From contig NC_092329.1 of the NCBI RefSeq assembly GCF_036785885.1, forward strand, positions 15,208,449 through 15,272,448: a stretch of 64,000 nt of DNA, read 5' to 3'. The stretch's first letter is position 1, and every line of letters begins with the position of its first letter. This stretch comes from Coffea arabica. Lineage: Eukaryota; Streptophyta; Magnoliopsida; Gentianales; Rubiaceae. The position numbers and the translations under genes were made by a program. Below the pieces are notes generated by a model. It did not search any database and was not told the origin of the DNA. It saw only the letters and a program-made list of their open reading frames with translations. Of this stretch, positions 49,433-62,000 are shown piece by piece.

Positions 49433-50219
49433 TTAACGCTGGCGTGTATTTCTATAGGTATTGAACATATGATTGGGCATTGTATTTCTCATGCCAATCC
49501 ATTGGTTAATCACTTCGGGAGGGAAATGTAGTGGCTGTATCTCCAGATAGGGAGGAATTGCACCATTTGTGTCTGAATCTCCCATATTGGGGTTGGCGAA
49601 GCAATAGTCGTTCGGTTGTTGATCTCTAATGAAATTGTATACAGCACAGCAGGCAATAACAATGTTTATCTGAGTAATCATCATATAGTGGGGTATGGCA
49701 CCCCGCATGATAGCAAATCTCCTTTTAAGGACACCAAATATTCGCTCAATGACATTGTGTAGAATAGAATGTCTGTAATTAAAAAGTTCCTTAGCCGTGG
49801 CAAATCTCCCCCTTCTATGACCACTAACATCTGCTTGGCGTCCTCTATAGAGTGGTAAGAAATCGGGTAAATTTTGGTACGCGAAATCAATCAAATAGTA
49901 TTTGCCTATACCAAACGTATTTTCAAAAATGATAGCCATTAGTAGTGTGAAATTAATGCTAAATAGAAAGAACAATGATGTAACTCGCATACCTGGGGGG
50001 TATTGGGAAATGATTTGGGCCCGTTAGAGCCCCATCCAAAACACGAGCAACATGGGCACTTCCCTCCCAACCTGCATACACGTATACAAACCTCATATCA
50101 TGATCACATACAACCAACACATTTTGTGACTGCACTCCGTGTCTATTTGTGTATGCCACCTGTTGTCCACTCGGAACATAAGCGAGTTTATGTGTCCCGT
50201 TAATGGCCCCAACTGCGTC
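49433..50219 (-). pseudogene. PIF/Harbinger transposase B, middle and last exons
   Basis: Exons on the minus strand are 49993-50219 and 49433-49905. They encode GTH and QNVLVVCDHDMRFVYVYAGWEG, then HNVIERIFGVLKRRF and a C-terminal tail. The family's DDE triad is damaged. The first Asp is Asn (GAINGTH, normally DGTH), the second is Val (SAHVARVL, normally SAHD), and only the Glu in NVIERIFG is kept. The donor region has six C where phase suggests five, so a homopolymer frameshift at about 49994-49999 is likely. The N-terminal exon lies 13.5 kb away at 63726, beyond nested insertions. Confidence 0.8.
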
Positions 50220-50341
50220 CTTTACAGAAATCCACAAAATTGGAGAAAATTATGACGAATTTAATGAATTAAGGCAATTACCCACAAAATTAGTGTATTA
50301 TTAGTTTTTTCCTACAAACAAAATATGCTTAAAAAATATTA
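50220..50341 (-). other. Remaining intron of transposase B, right of its middle exon
   Basis: A/T-rich intron DNA between the middle exon and the nested inverted-repeat element. Acceptor TGTAAAG is at 50220-50226. Confidence 0.5.
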
Positions 50342-51073
50342 GGTAAACAGGTTAAAGTGAAGAGATTCAATTCACAATCTTCTTCAACTTTGTACTACTG
50401 CCGTATGAACAAACAAGATGATGAAATGTATACAATGAAGCAATTGATGAAATAGTTCATTAATCACTGCTGGACCAGTAATACTTCATCAATTTTGAGG
50501 CCTACGATGTTTCTTTTATACATCTTTGGTTCATCGGTAAAAGCTTTTGTATTTGCCTATTTCATGATGTCATAGAAGCCCATTACTATATCTTTCCTCT
50601 AATGGGCTTCCAAAATTATTGAGGACGCTTCTAACCCAAGAAGGGGTTTTGCGAATAACAAGTTTGGACCGGGTTTATAGCTTCTAGTTTGGATCTGCTA
50701 CTTTCATTATTCTCATTTGCAATACAAATCCTTTTATTATCAATTAGTATACAAACTAATATAAATATAAATTAAGGTTTCATATACATAAATATAATAA
50801 TCCAGAGAATATTTGGTACGTTACCAGAAAATCTTCTAAATTATATAGTGTAACTTGGACTTTTTATTTTTTCCTAAAATAATCTTGTTTTGATTTTTTT
50901 TTCCTTTAACAAGTTCATATAACAATTCCATTAATAAATATTTTCTTATTTTACTTGATGTTATGTGGATAAGTTCCATATAAGTCAATTCATACACACA
51001 AGATACAAGTTTCAGCTCATACACGCAATTAGTTAATTAGTCTAGCATTTTTAATTAGTTAAAGACTTAAAGT

Positions 51074-54000
51074 TGTGAGGACCTCAAAAATTTCATTATC
51101 CTCTAGAAAATTAAATCAAAATATTATTGAAAATATTAAAATTATCCAATAATATGTATTTATATTTAAATAATATTGTTTTCAATCATTCAAATGTTAC
51201 ATTTCAATTTATTTAAATTTTTAAGATTTAATTGACGGTTCGCGTTCGGCAAAGCCCTAAGTTGAATTTTCGCACATTGACGCTCGAATTAGTCCTAAGT
51301 TGAAATGTAGGATATGTAGAGGCTATAAAAAGGTATAATTAAGTTGGAGAAATGTTAGATGAGGAATGTGAGGACTCGCAATTTATTTCTTTTAAATTCC
51401 CATTCTGAGGTTATTTAATTAGTTAATTGTTCAATTATTTCGAATATTATTTTCTAGCCCTATTGGACCCAATTCTATAGCATTATATCTCATGAGTAAT
51501 TTTAAGGCAATTAGTTCGCAATTCAAGTCTTGAAAGTTGTTAAGTGTGAATAGTGCCCGTAGACTCAGGAATAGTAACTGACTTGAGAGTTCATGAGCCC
51601 GAATAATGGGAGATTTATACCTTAGTCTTAAAATAGGTATTTTTATGCCTAAATATCCATGTATTAGTTAGAAATGTCATCGTTATAAGAATTTCTCAAA
51701 AATTTCACCTAATCGCGCATAAGTGGGAAATACGCGTTTTACTCGCGCGATTTATTTGAAGGACTTTAGAACCTTATTTTGAGGTCATTAAGAGTGAATG
51801 ATAATTACATGAATATATGTGCATTAGAGGTTTAGTGCACAGTTAAAAAAAACCTCAGAGGAAACGGTCGCGAAACGCGCGCGCGATACACTGTTCACGG
51901 TTGACTTGGGAGCACAAAAGTTGTACCACACTCAAGCTTATCAAGGAAGCTCTCCATTTCAGATTTTTCACTCCCTTTCCCCTCACCATAACCGTCGGTC
52001 TCTCACACTCCAAATTTCACAATTTTTCCTCCACCATTTTCTTGCTCCAATTCACACCAAATTCACCACACAAGCTCAAGACAACTTGGACAATCACTTG
52101 GACAAAGAAGGAGCTGCACATCCACGGAGTTTCTTGGGGCTTTTGGGACACCAAAATCTGACCTTTTAGCACACAAGTAAGGTAACCATGATCCACTCTT
52201 CAATTCTTGTTCAATGAAGGCCAACTCACACTTAAGAGCTTGATTATGCTTATGGGTAGCTTATTATTGTTGGAAATTGTTAAATGTGGGCTCTATGAAC
52301 TCCCACTTTGAGTTGATGGCTGTGATGATGTTTGATGATGGTTTTATTGTTGAATTAGTGCTTAAGGAAGTAGATTAAAGGTGCATTATTGCTAGAAACT
52401 TCATTGAGCTCTAGAAGCAAAAAAGTTCCGATTCTGCCCCTGCCAAGACCGACCTTTTTCATGCGAAATTCTGACGTTTTAACGGCTTTTATTTGATGTT
52501 TATGTGTTGTTGGAGTTGTGTGTAAAGTTTCATTGAAAGATATTGAGGTTTGGTTGACCAAAGGTGATGAAAATACCAAAACCAGCAAAATCTGGAAATT
52601 TTTCCCGTATGGCTCAGCCAGCCATTTTGTTTCTATCATAACTCTGCCCTCCGACATCGAAATTGAGTACCGTTAGCGCCATTAGAAACTAGATTCTTCC
52701 AGCTTTCCAACGGTATAAAATTCACGTCCTGGTTCCACCTGAGTGAACCGTGGCAGTCTTTTAAAGTCACCTGTCCTGCTCCACTGGTTCACTGGAAGCC
52801 AGGATATGAGCTGCGTTTTGTTGCCAGATTTCGAGCTAGTTATGAGTAGAATTTTAAAACGATTTCTTCTGAAAAATTGTATCCCTATGAGTTTAGTTTC
52901 CAATGCTACCAACGATGCTCAAATCTAAGTTGAATTGAATGAGATGTGACCAAAATACGAAAACTGCTCTGCTGTTGAACCAAACTGTCCAAATTTTTCC
53001 CAGTTTGTGTTTGAGTTTTTGATCGGATTCTTGACAAGAAATTGAGCTTCATGGATTGTGTAAATGTTAAGCTGAATGTCTATGGTCATTTGAGGGAAAA
53101 TGCACCACTTTCGTAGTTGAAATGATGTTGAGGAATTGAAGGAAAAGGAATGTATATGCTGTCCAAAGAATTCTGGAAATTTTCCAGATTTTAGTTGAAT
53201 TTTGGGGGTCAATTTTGACAAATTTTTGAACTACTTGGGCTGTATACATGTTAACCTATATGGGTAGTATTGTTTGGGTGAAAATGTAGCTTTTGGGTAG
53301 TTGAAAAAATTTGGATAAATTGAAGGGGAAATGGACTACTTGCTACCGAATGCACCTGAAATTTTTCCAGCTTTGAATGATAATTGTGAACTGTTTTCAC
53401 GATAACTTGAGCTCAAATGATTTGTGTATTAATTAAGGGGTTTGTATAGCTCAATTTGGGACAAAAATCTAGTAGAGGTTACGTCCAAAAAGTGGACCAA
53501 AATCTTATTCTTCAAGAAGATACCAAAACAGATTTTTTGTTTGAAATTAGAAATGGTTTGATGCTTGGATTTCATTGTGGGTAAATGTGGACCAAAGTTG
53601 TCCCGAAAATGTTTTCTAGCATTAACCGTTGTTACTAGGTCCACTTTGAGTTGATAACCTTGAATTTTATTAGACCAAATGCCCTATTTTGAGGAATTTG
53701 TCAAATCTGGAAATTTTCCTAAAAAACTCAAGTTTTTGCCTTCATGAAAATCATTGGACTAAGTTGGTCGTGGAATTTGGCAAACTTAAGGAGTTTTTAT
53801 TTTATAGAAATTCTAACGACTAGTTTTACTTGGTTTATATGATTGCCTCTTAAAGGAATTTCCCAAGATATGTTTGGGAAAAATTTGAGGGGAAAATTCC
53901 TCTAAATGGTTTAAATGTGATTTTTCTCAACTTGTGACACCAAATTGGTGTTAAATGGCTTATATGATTCTAGAACTTGGATGTTGGAATATTTGACGAA

Positions 54001-55217
54001 TTTAGCAAGTTTTTGGGTTTTAAAGAAACCTCAAAATTTAATTTCGCTCGATTTGTGGATTTCACTTTAAATCCTTTGAGAAAACGATTAATACTAGTTT
54101 GGGATTTTTGAGTGAAATTAAATACTAGTTGACTCGAGTTAAATTCGTCAACTCAAAAGTGAAAATTTATGTGAATCATTTGTATGATTTTAGGAGTTGG
54201 TGAAGAGCACAATCTTGATCAAAGTTTGGAATTCTAGACACTTCACTTGAGGTGAGTGTCTCTTGCATGAATCGTGTTTAACTACTAATTGAACTATTTG
54301 TTAAAAGTACTTGCTAGAGATATCATGAAATGTTATATGCTATGTGATTGCGTGAAATGCCACAAGTACAAGTGTTGCAATGTCGATTGGAGCGTGGTCT
54401 CGTCGACTAAATAAACCAAACGGATGCACGTACCACGCTCTATTAGAGTGGGAGGTACCTCTCTGCCGTCCTGGTAAAAGTACTTGCAATATTCGTATTG
54501 GAGTCGGGCCCGAAAACAAGGGGGAAGACGTTGCTAGGAGATGTGTAGATTAGGGAAAATGTCTACATGGAGTTTAGGTAGTGAAAGTTGACGGAGTGTC
54601 AACTACTATAATTTTTCTGATCAAGTGCGTGGACTTTGGTTCCTGAGAGCCCCATATCCTTTTCTTGTCATGTTATTTCGCTTTCTTAAATTGTTAAGTG
54701 CTTACTTGTCTATTTGTACTTGTTAAATTGCCTTATGTGATTGCATGTTTCGAGGCATCACTGAGCTATTGGCTCATCCCTTCCAAATTGTTTTCCTTGA
54801 CAGGTTCTGAAATGCATGAAGTCTTGGAGAACTAGAACAGAAATGTTATATTTTGAATGCCCACTTTTGTAATTGTACTTTTGGAAATGTTAGTATCTTT
54901 TGGATGATTTTTGTGTTTTTGGGAAAATGTGAATCCTGTGGTGCTTCTGTGCCCTGGATTAGGAACTTTAAATTGTAAATTAAGTTGAATTTAAGTATAC
55001 TAAGCTCGACGTTTTCGTTGGTACTTGGAATTGTGTTTTGGGCTGTATAAGTTGAATTGTATGAATTATTTAAGTACGTGACTTGCTCGAGAAGTAAGGT
55101 TTATTTTCGATTTATATTTGGTGAAATTAGTTACTAGAGTGCGTGAGTCCTAGCGAGAGTTAGGCAGGTGACCCGCCAACCCTTTGATTCGCCTTAGGGA
55201 GAAGTGGGGCCGCCACA
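51074..55217 (+). repeat. 5' LTR (4144 bp)
   Basis: TGTGAGGACCTCAAAAATTT begins the LTR, which ends in CACA near 55217. A TATA-like CTATAAAAAGG lies at 51323. Frames inside it recur in the 3' LTR only through the duplication. The LTR has no protein. Confidence 0.95.
51323..51333 (+). promoter_or_regulatory. TATA-like box of the 5' LTR
   Basis: CTATAAAAAGG, the only good TATA match in the LTR's first 500 bp. The same sequence is at 59346 in the 3' LTR. Position suits a promoter, but the long LTR makes the start uncertain. Confidence 0.4.
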
Positions 55218-55219
55218 GG

Positions 55220-55231
55220 TGGTATCAGAGC
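55220..55231 (+). promoter_or_regulatory. Primer binding site for initiator tRNA-Met
   Basis: TGGTATCAGAGC is the common plant primer site, two bases (GG) after the LTR end. Confidence 0.9.
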
Positions 55232-56695
55232 TTTAAGCTCCAAATCTCTGTAGTGTATCCTAGGCTTTAAAACTTAGGATGCCGGATTGTGGTGTTAAGT
55301 GATTATTGGATAGAATATTAGGGACTAGAGTTTCCTCTATTATTGGAAAAGAAAAGAATTGGGTGAGGTGATTTGAAAAGTAGTAGGCGAAATTCTTGAA
55401 CAATAATACTAGTCGATATTTATCGGAACAAGTGTGATTAAGATAAACCCTAGAATTCGAGGTATCCTTTAAGGTTTTAATTATATATATATATATGGGT
55501 GTGAAATTGGGGAATGCTTCTTAGATTGACGGTTTAAGTAAGAAATCCTGCGAACCATCTACGAGGTATAATGGGGATTGAGTCGATTTGCACTTGGAAA
55601 TGGCCAGTCCCAGTGTGAATTGACTTGGTTCCTATTTGACTTCTAAGTTAGTTAGTGTATTTATTCTTTGAATTTGAACTCGAAGGTTGAAGCTTTAATT
55701 GAGAAACCTATGGATCTTTTGTGAGCCAAACCCTCAGTTGGTCCTCGTCCTTGCTTATGCATGATATAATTACTTGTTTATTCACTATTTTCTGTGCTTA
55801 TTTGGATTCGTAAGTGTAACATGACTTTGTATGTCTCTTTTGAAGATGGAATGCCCTTTTGTAATGTACTTGTGCACCCCCTTTGTTACAAATTTATGAA
55901 ATATGATCTTTGACTGCATTCAAAACTTCTACTTTATTAATATATCGCCCTACGATAGTTTAAGTTCTGGTCCTCTATAGGAATTAAAGATGGTAGGAAG
56001 AGAGATTAGTGGATTTCTATTGCCCAATTGGAGGAAGTTGCTCAAATCCTGGTAGGACATGATAGGAGCTAGGTGAGAATAGAGTTTAAGTTATGATAGA
56101 GGGATATGGACTTTAATTTCAAATGACCCTAGTAGGAGTTTTTTTTAAAAAGAGTATTTGGCTATGACCCTCTCCTAATGGTGATTAATACGTAAACGCG
56201 AATTAAGAAAAGAGTGGGACGTGGTCCTCTAAGTTAACTAGGAGTGACGCTTTTGGGTTGCTGGTCAGTGTTGGGATGGAAGTATAAGGTTGTCAATAAC
56301 TAGAGTTTCAGAGTTGTATTGCTATTATAAGGCCCTAAGAGAGTAATTTCTGATTGTAGTCGGGAAGGCAGGGTTTTGGAAAGATTAGGATAATTCCTCT
56401 AATTGAAGATTGCTGAGAGATCTATTGGAATATGAGGAGCAGGATTTTTCCCCTATCACGTTTTGGAGATGGATGTACAAGTGGGAATTAGATACGAACA
56501 TGGGATCTTAGAAAAAGCATACGCGTTAGCGTTTTAATCCGAGTGTAAATGATAGTAATGACAATTAAGAGTAAATACCAGAGTAGGAGTAGTGTTCTAG
56601 CACCTTTCTATGTCGCCCTACCTGTGCTTAGATTTCTTGTCTATCCGAGTAAAGAGTAGCTAAGGTCAACTTTCGGAGGTCAGTAAAATGAGGAC
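55232..56695 (+). other. Leader of the LTR retrotransposon
   Basis: Non-coding, about 1.46 kb between the primer site and the only intact ORF. No gag capsid domain or other family is recognisable. A TA tract is at about 55480-55493. Confidence 0.45.
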
Positions 56696-57160
56696 ATGGC
56701 GAGTTTGGGAGAGATGCTTAGAGAAATAGAGGCTCTTCAAGAGAAAGTGGAATTTCAGACGAAACTAGTGGAATACTGGGAAGGACGATGGAAACAAGAG
56801 TTCGTGAAGAAGCTTGAATTGGAGAAAAAGCACGTGGACATACAGAAGAAATACTATGAGGCGTTAGAGTTAATATATGACAAGTTCGAGGAAGTGTGCC
56901 CTCCTATCCCGATTGTGTCTCAAGGAGTGATTAACAACCAAGGAAAAGGGGGTGAAGGAAGCTCCAATGGTTCAAAAAGGAAGCGCAAGGGAAGTGACGG
57001 GGATCTAGTACCAGTTTTCCTTTGTGATTATTGTAAGAAACCAAACCACTCTGCCGACAACTGTTGGAAAAAGAACTATAAGTGCTTTAGTTGTAGAAGT
57101 TCTAAGCATTTGGTGTCTAGCTGCCCACACAAAGTAGAGAGGGTTGTGAAGGATCCTTGA
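56696..57160 (+). CDS. Small Gag-like protein with coiled coil and two CCHC knuckles
   Basis: From the ATG at 56696 (MASLGEMLREIEALQEK) the first 65 residues are rich in Leu/Glu/Lys with heptad spacing, as in a coiled coil. A Lys/Arg stretch (GSKRKRKG) resembles a nuclear signal. Two knuckles follow, each C-x2-C-x4-H-x4-C: CDYCKKPNHSADNC and CFSCRSSKHLVSSC. The total of 154 residues is much shorter than a full Gag and lacks the capsid domain. It could be a Gag remnant or an accessory protein that binds the element RNA. The frame is intact, unlike most neighbours. Confidence 0.6.
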   Translation: MASLGEMLREIEALQEKVEFQTKLVEYWEGRWKQEFVKKLELEKKHVDIQKKYYEALELIYDKFEEVCPPIPIVSQGVINNQGKGGEGSSNGSKRKRKGSDGDLVPVFLCDYCKKPNHSADNCWKKNYKCFSCRSSKHLVSSCPHKVERVVKDP

Positions 57161-58730
57161 TATCTCATTTGAACTTCCTGTACACTTTGGTATTCTTGTA
57201 GGAACTTTGGTACTTAATCTATGACTCTTAGATTTAGTATCTGGTGTTAAGGTGAATTGGTCGAGTTAAGTGCTTAGTACGGCTCGTCCTTGGGGAAAAC
57301 TTAAGCAATGCTTCGTATATATTTTGTGATCGGTCCCGTGGATAGGTTTTAATCTATTATGGATATTCAAACTTCTAAGTTTTACATCTAATTCCTTTGG
57401 TCCGACCTGGACCCATTACCTAATCGTTTGAATTAAATGGAAACCTTTTTTTTTACTTTTTACTTGTACTCCACCAACACTACGTATAATTCCAAATACT
57501 TGTTGTCCCTTTTTTCACAAGTAGATATATTCCTAATAACACCGTTAATTTCAAAAGCAAAATTTTGTGGGGTTTAAGTGCATCCTTTTGACCAAATATT
57601 TACATGACCAACATTAAACATCTGCTAAATGTTGAGTCCATTTACAAATGTTGACGCTTTAGGACTAAAACCTAAATTTAGATAACTGCACGTTTAATTT
57701 TTTTTTCTTCTCGACTCACCTTCGAACTAAAGAGAAAGAAAAACTTTCCCTTCCTTTTGACATATTTAGTACAAAACAGTTTTATTGGAAATTTGTAAAC
57801 TCGATTGGTCAATTGTAAATTTGGACCACATTTTCTTACAAGTGTATTTAGTGTCAAAGGTCAATTTAATTATGATAATAATGTAAGAAGGCTTTTCCTC
57901 AACCAAATGAGATTTATAGTTAATAAGAATTTGAGGAAGGATTATTGTTAAAACCTCTTTCTTGTGTACGTCTCCCCTCCATATATATGTATATAAATCA
58001 ACTCTTACTAGCTCAGTCTCAAATTGCAGAATTACTCTTCTTAAATTACTAGGGGAAAAAGGAAGTTTGAATTAATGATTTTGGTAAAAACATGGATTTT
58101 TGGGTCATGAAGAAAAGTCTGTACCTTTAAGAAAATTTAAAGTATATTTTTTCCATGAAAATATCCGTTATGCATGGAAGCCTCAATTATCTTTCTCGAA
58201 TCGTGACTGATGTGTTTGGAACGAAATTCTCATTAGCCGTTTTTAGAGACAAAGAAACAAGGCCTGTACAAAGTTGCTTCTTCAGAAAATCGAGTGCTAA
58301 TGAATGATTTCTTTGACCATTTTGAGTCTAGAGGGTTAGTAAGTCTTATCATTTCATTGGAAATATACCACTCTACTTTGGTTTGGAATTTATGATGGAA
58401 TTTTAGTACATGGAATCATGGGCTTGGGAAGCCTAAGATGAACTCTGGTGTATTTCAAGTACTTGCGATTGCACAATAATGTCAGCTCCGTTATAAGACG
58501 TATTTTGGCTTAGGTTGAAAAAAAAAATTGACTTGAGGATCCTTTAAGATTCTTAAACCAATTAGTGAAGTAGTTTACCAGTTGAGCTTGCCTTTAAGTA
58601 GGGCTAGGAGTCTTAACGTTATCCTTGTGTCTCCGCTAAGAATATCGCCCAGAATTTAGTCGCATGCTTTAACCAGAAGAGATAAAGGAGAGAAAAGATT
58701 CCAGATCCAACCATTATACCGTAGATTGAG
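57161..58730 (+). other. Non-coding interior of the LTR retrotransposon
   Basis: No protein family. A SEVVYQLSLPLS stretch near 58566-58600 resembles a repeated integrase-end motif (VAYxLxLP), but it is not continuous. Confidence 0.4.
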
Positions 58731-59054
58731 GTTCTAAAACGAGTTGGAAAAGTGGCTTATTAAGTCGGATTTACCTTCAAGTATGGACAAGGTCCATAAC
58801 ATCTTCCATATATCTATGCTTAAGAAATATCATCTCAATCCAAGTCATGTGATTTATTTAGATGAGATTGAAGTGGACGAATCCCTATAATATGAAAGCA
58901 TTCGATTAAGGTTTTGGATTGTGAAATTAAAGAATTGAGGAATAAGAAAATTGCTTTAGTTAAGGTTTTGTGGAGAAATCACGACATCGAGGAGACAACT
59001 TGGGGAGTAGGAGAAGACTTGAAGAAGAAGTATCCAGAGTTAACCACAAGATAA
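58731..59054 (+). pseudogene. Ty3/Gypsy integrase C-terminal fragment
   Basis: In three frames it encodes VLKRVGKVAY, then VHNIFHISMLKKYHLNPSHV, then KELRNKKIALVKVLWRNHD and TTW, ending at TAA 59052-59054. This is the order seen at the end of plant Gypsy polyproteins. In-frame stops (for example TAA after DESL) and shifts show it is inactive. The reverse transcriptase and integrase core that should precede it are missing, so most of pol was deleted. Confidence 0.75.
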
Positions 59055-59083
59055 GGTGAGAATTTTGAGAACAAAATTCTTTT

Positions 59084-59096
59084 AAGGGGGGAAAGA
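59084..59096 (+). promoter_or_regulatory. Polypurine tract
   Basis: AAGGGGGGAAAGA immediately before the right LTR, the priming site for plus-strand DNA. Confidence 0.85.
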
Positions 59097-62000
59097 TGTG
59101 AGGACCTCAAAAATTTCATTATTCTCTGGAAAATTAAATCAAAATATTATTGAAAATATTAAAATTATCCAATAATATGTATTTATATTTAAATAATATT
59201 GTTTTCCATCATTCAAATGTTACATTTCAATTTATTTGAATTTTTAAGATTTAATTGACGGTTTGCGTTCGGCAAAGCCCTAAGTTGAATTTTCGAGCAC
59301 CGACGCGCGAATTAGTCCTAAGTTGAAATGTAGGATATGTAGAGGCTATAAAAAGGTATAATTAAGTTGGAGAAATGTTAGATGAGGAATGTGAGGACTC
59401 GCAATTTATTTCTTTTAAATTCCCATTCTGAGGTTATTTAATTAGTTAATTGTTCAATTATTTCGAATATTATTTTCTAGCCCTATTGGACCCAATTCTA
59501 TAGCATTATAGCTCATGAGTAATTTTAAGGCAATTAGTTCGCAATTCAAGTCTTGAAAGTTGTTAAGTGTGAATAGTGCCCGTAGGCTCAGGAATAATAA
59601 CTGACTTGAGAGTTCATGAGCCCGAATAATGGGAGATTTATACCCTAGTCTTAAAATAGGTATTTTTATGCCTAAATATCCATGTATTAGTTAGAAATGC
59701 CATCGTTATAAGAATTTCTCAAAAATTTCACCTTATCGCGCATAAGTGGGAAATACGCGTTTTACGCGCGCGATTTATTTGAAGGACTTTAGAACCTTAT
59801 TTTGAGGTCATTAAGAGTGAATGATAATTACCTGAATATATGTGCATTAGAGCTTTAGTGCACAGTTAAAACAAACCTCAGAGGAAACGGGCGCGAAACG
59901 CGCGCGCGATACACTGTTCACGGTTGACTTGGGAGCACAAAAGTTGTACCACACTCAAGCTTATCAAGGAAGCTCTCCATTTCAGATTTTTCACTCCCTT
60001 TCCCCTCACCATAACCGCCGGTCTCTACTCTCTCTCATACTCCAAATTTCACAATTTTTCCTCCACCATTTTCTTGCTCCAATTCACACCAAATTCACCA
60101 CACAAGCTCAAGACAACTTGGACAATCACTTGGACAAAGAAGGAGCTGCACATCCACGGAGTTTCTTGGGGCTTTTGGGACACCAAAATCTGACCTTTTA
60201 GCACACAAGTAAGGTAACCATGATCCACTCTTCAATTCTTGTTCAATGAAGGCCAACTCACACTTAAGAGCTTGATTATGCTTATGAGTAGCTTATTATT
60301 GTTGGAAATTGTTAAATGTGGGCTCTATGAACTCTCACTTTGAGTTGATGGCTGTGATGATGTTTGATGATGGTTTTATTGTTGAATTAGTGCTTAAGGA
60401 AGTAGATTAAAGGTGCATTATTGCTAGAAACTTCATTGAGCTCTAGAAGCAAAAAAGTTCCGATTCTGCCCCTGCCAAGACCGACCTTTTTCATGCGAAA
60501 TTCTGACGTTTTAACGGCTTTTATTTGATGTTTATGTGTTGTTGGAGTTGTGTGTAAAGTTTCATTGAAAGATATTGAGGTTTGGTTGACCAAAGGTGAT
60601 GAAAATACCAAAACCAGCAAAATCTGGAAATTTTTCCCGTATGGCTCAGCCAGCCATTTTGTTTCTATCATAACTCTGCCCTCCGACATCGAAATTGAGT
60701 ACCGTTAGCGCCATTAGAAACTAGATTCTTCCAGCTTTCCAACGGTATAAAATTCACGTCCTGGTTCCACCTGAGTGAACCGTGGCAGTCTTTTAAAGTC
60801 ACCTGTCCTGCTCCACTGGTTCACTGGAAGCCAGGATATGAGCTGCGTTTTGTTGCCAGATTTCGAGCTAGTTATGAGTAGAATTTTAAAACGATTTCTT
60901 CTGAAAAATTGTATCCCTATGAGTTTAGTTTCCAATGCTACCAACGATGCTCAAATCTAAGTTGAATTGAATGAGATGTGACCAAAATACGAAAACTGCT
61001 CTGCTGTTGAACCAAACTGTCCAAATTTTTCCCAGTTTGTGTTTGAGTTTTTGATCGGATTCTTGACAAGAAATTGAGCTTCATGGATTGTGTAAATGTT
61101 AAGCTGAATGTCTATGGTCATTTGAGGGAAAATGCACCACTTTCGTAGTTGAAATGATGTTGAGGAATTGAAGGAAAAGGAATGTATATGCTGTCCAAAG
61201 AATTCTGGAAATTTTCCAGATTTTAGTTGAATTTTGGGGGTCAATTTTGACAAATTTTTGAACTACTTGGGCTGTATACATGTTAACCTATATGGGTAGT
61301 ATTGTTTGGGTGAAAATGTAGCTTTTGGGTAGTTGAAAAAATTTGGATAAATTGAAGGGGAAATGGACTACTTGCTACCGAATGCACCTGAAATTTTTCC
61401 AGCTTTGAATGATAATTGTGAACTGTTTTCACGATAACTTGAGCTCAAATGATTTGTGTATTAATTAAGGGGTTTGTATAGCTCAATTTGGGACAAAAAT
61501 CTAGTAGAGGTTACGTCCAAAAAGTGGACCAAAATCTTATTCTTCAAGAAGATACCAAAACAGATTTTTTGTTTGAAATTAGAAATGGTTTGATGCTTGG
61601 ATTTCATTGTGGGTAAATGTGGACCAAAGTTGTCCCGAAAATGTTTTCTAGCATTAACCGTTGTTACTAGGTCCACTTTGAGTTGATAACCTTGAATTTT
61701 ATTAGACCAAATGCCCTATTTTGAGGAATTTGTCAAATCTGGAAATTTTCCTAAAAAACTCAAGTTTTTGCCTTCATGAAAATCATTGGACTAAGTTGGT
61801 CGTGGAATTTGGCAAACTTAAGGAGTTTTTATTTTATAGAAATTCTAACGACTAGTTTTACTTGGTTTATATGATTGCCTCTTAAAGGAATTTCCCAAGA
61901 TATGTTTGGGAAAAATTTGAGGGGAAAATTCCTCTAAATGGTTTAAATGTGATTTTTCTCAACTTGTGACACCAAATTGGTGTTAAATGGCTTATATGAT

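Noticed and set aside
51901..53644. Set of small frames that recurs at 59924-61676
   Set aside because: They are duplicated only because both LTRs contain them; no frame has protein-family features.
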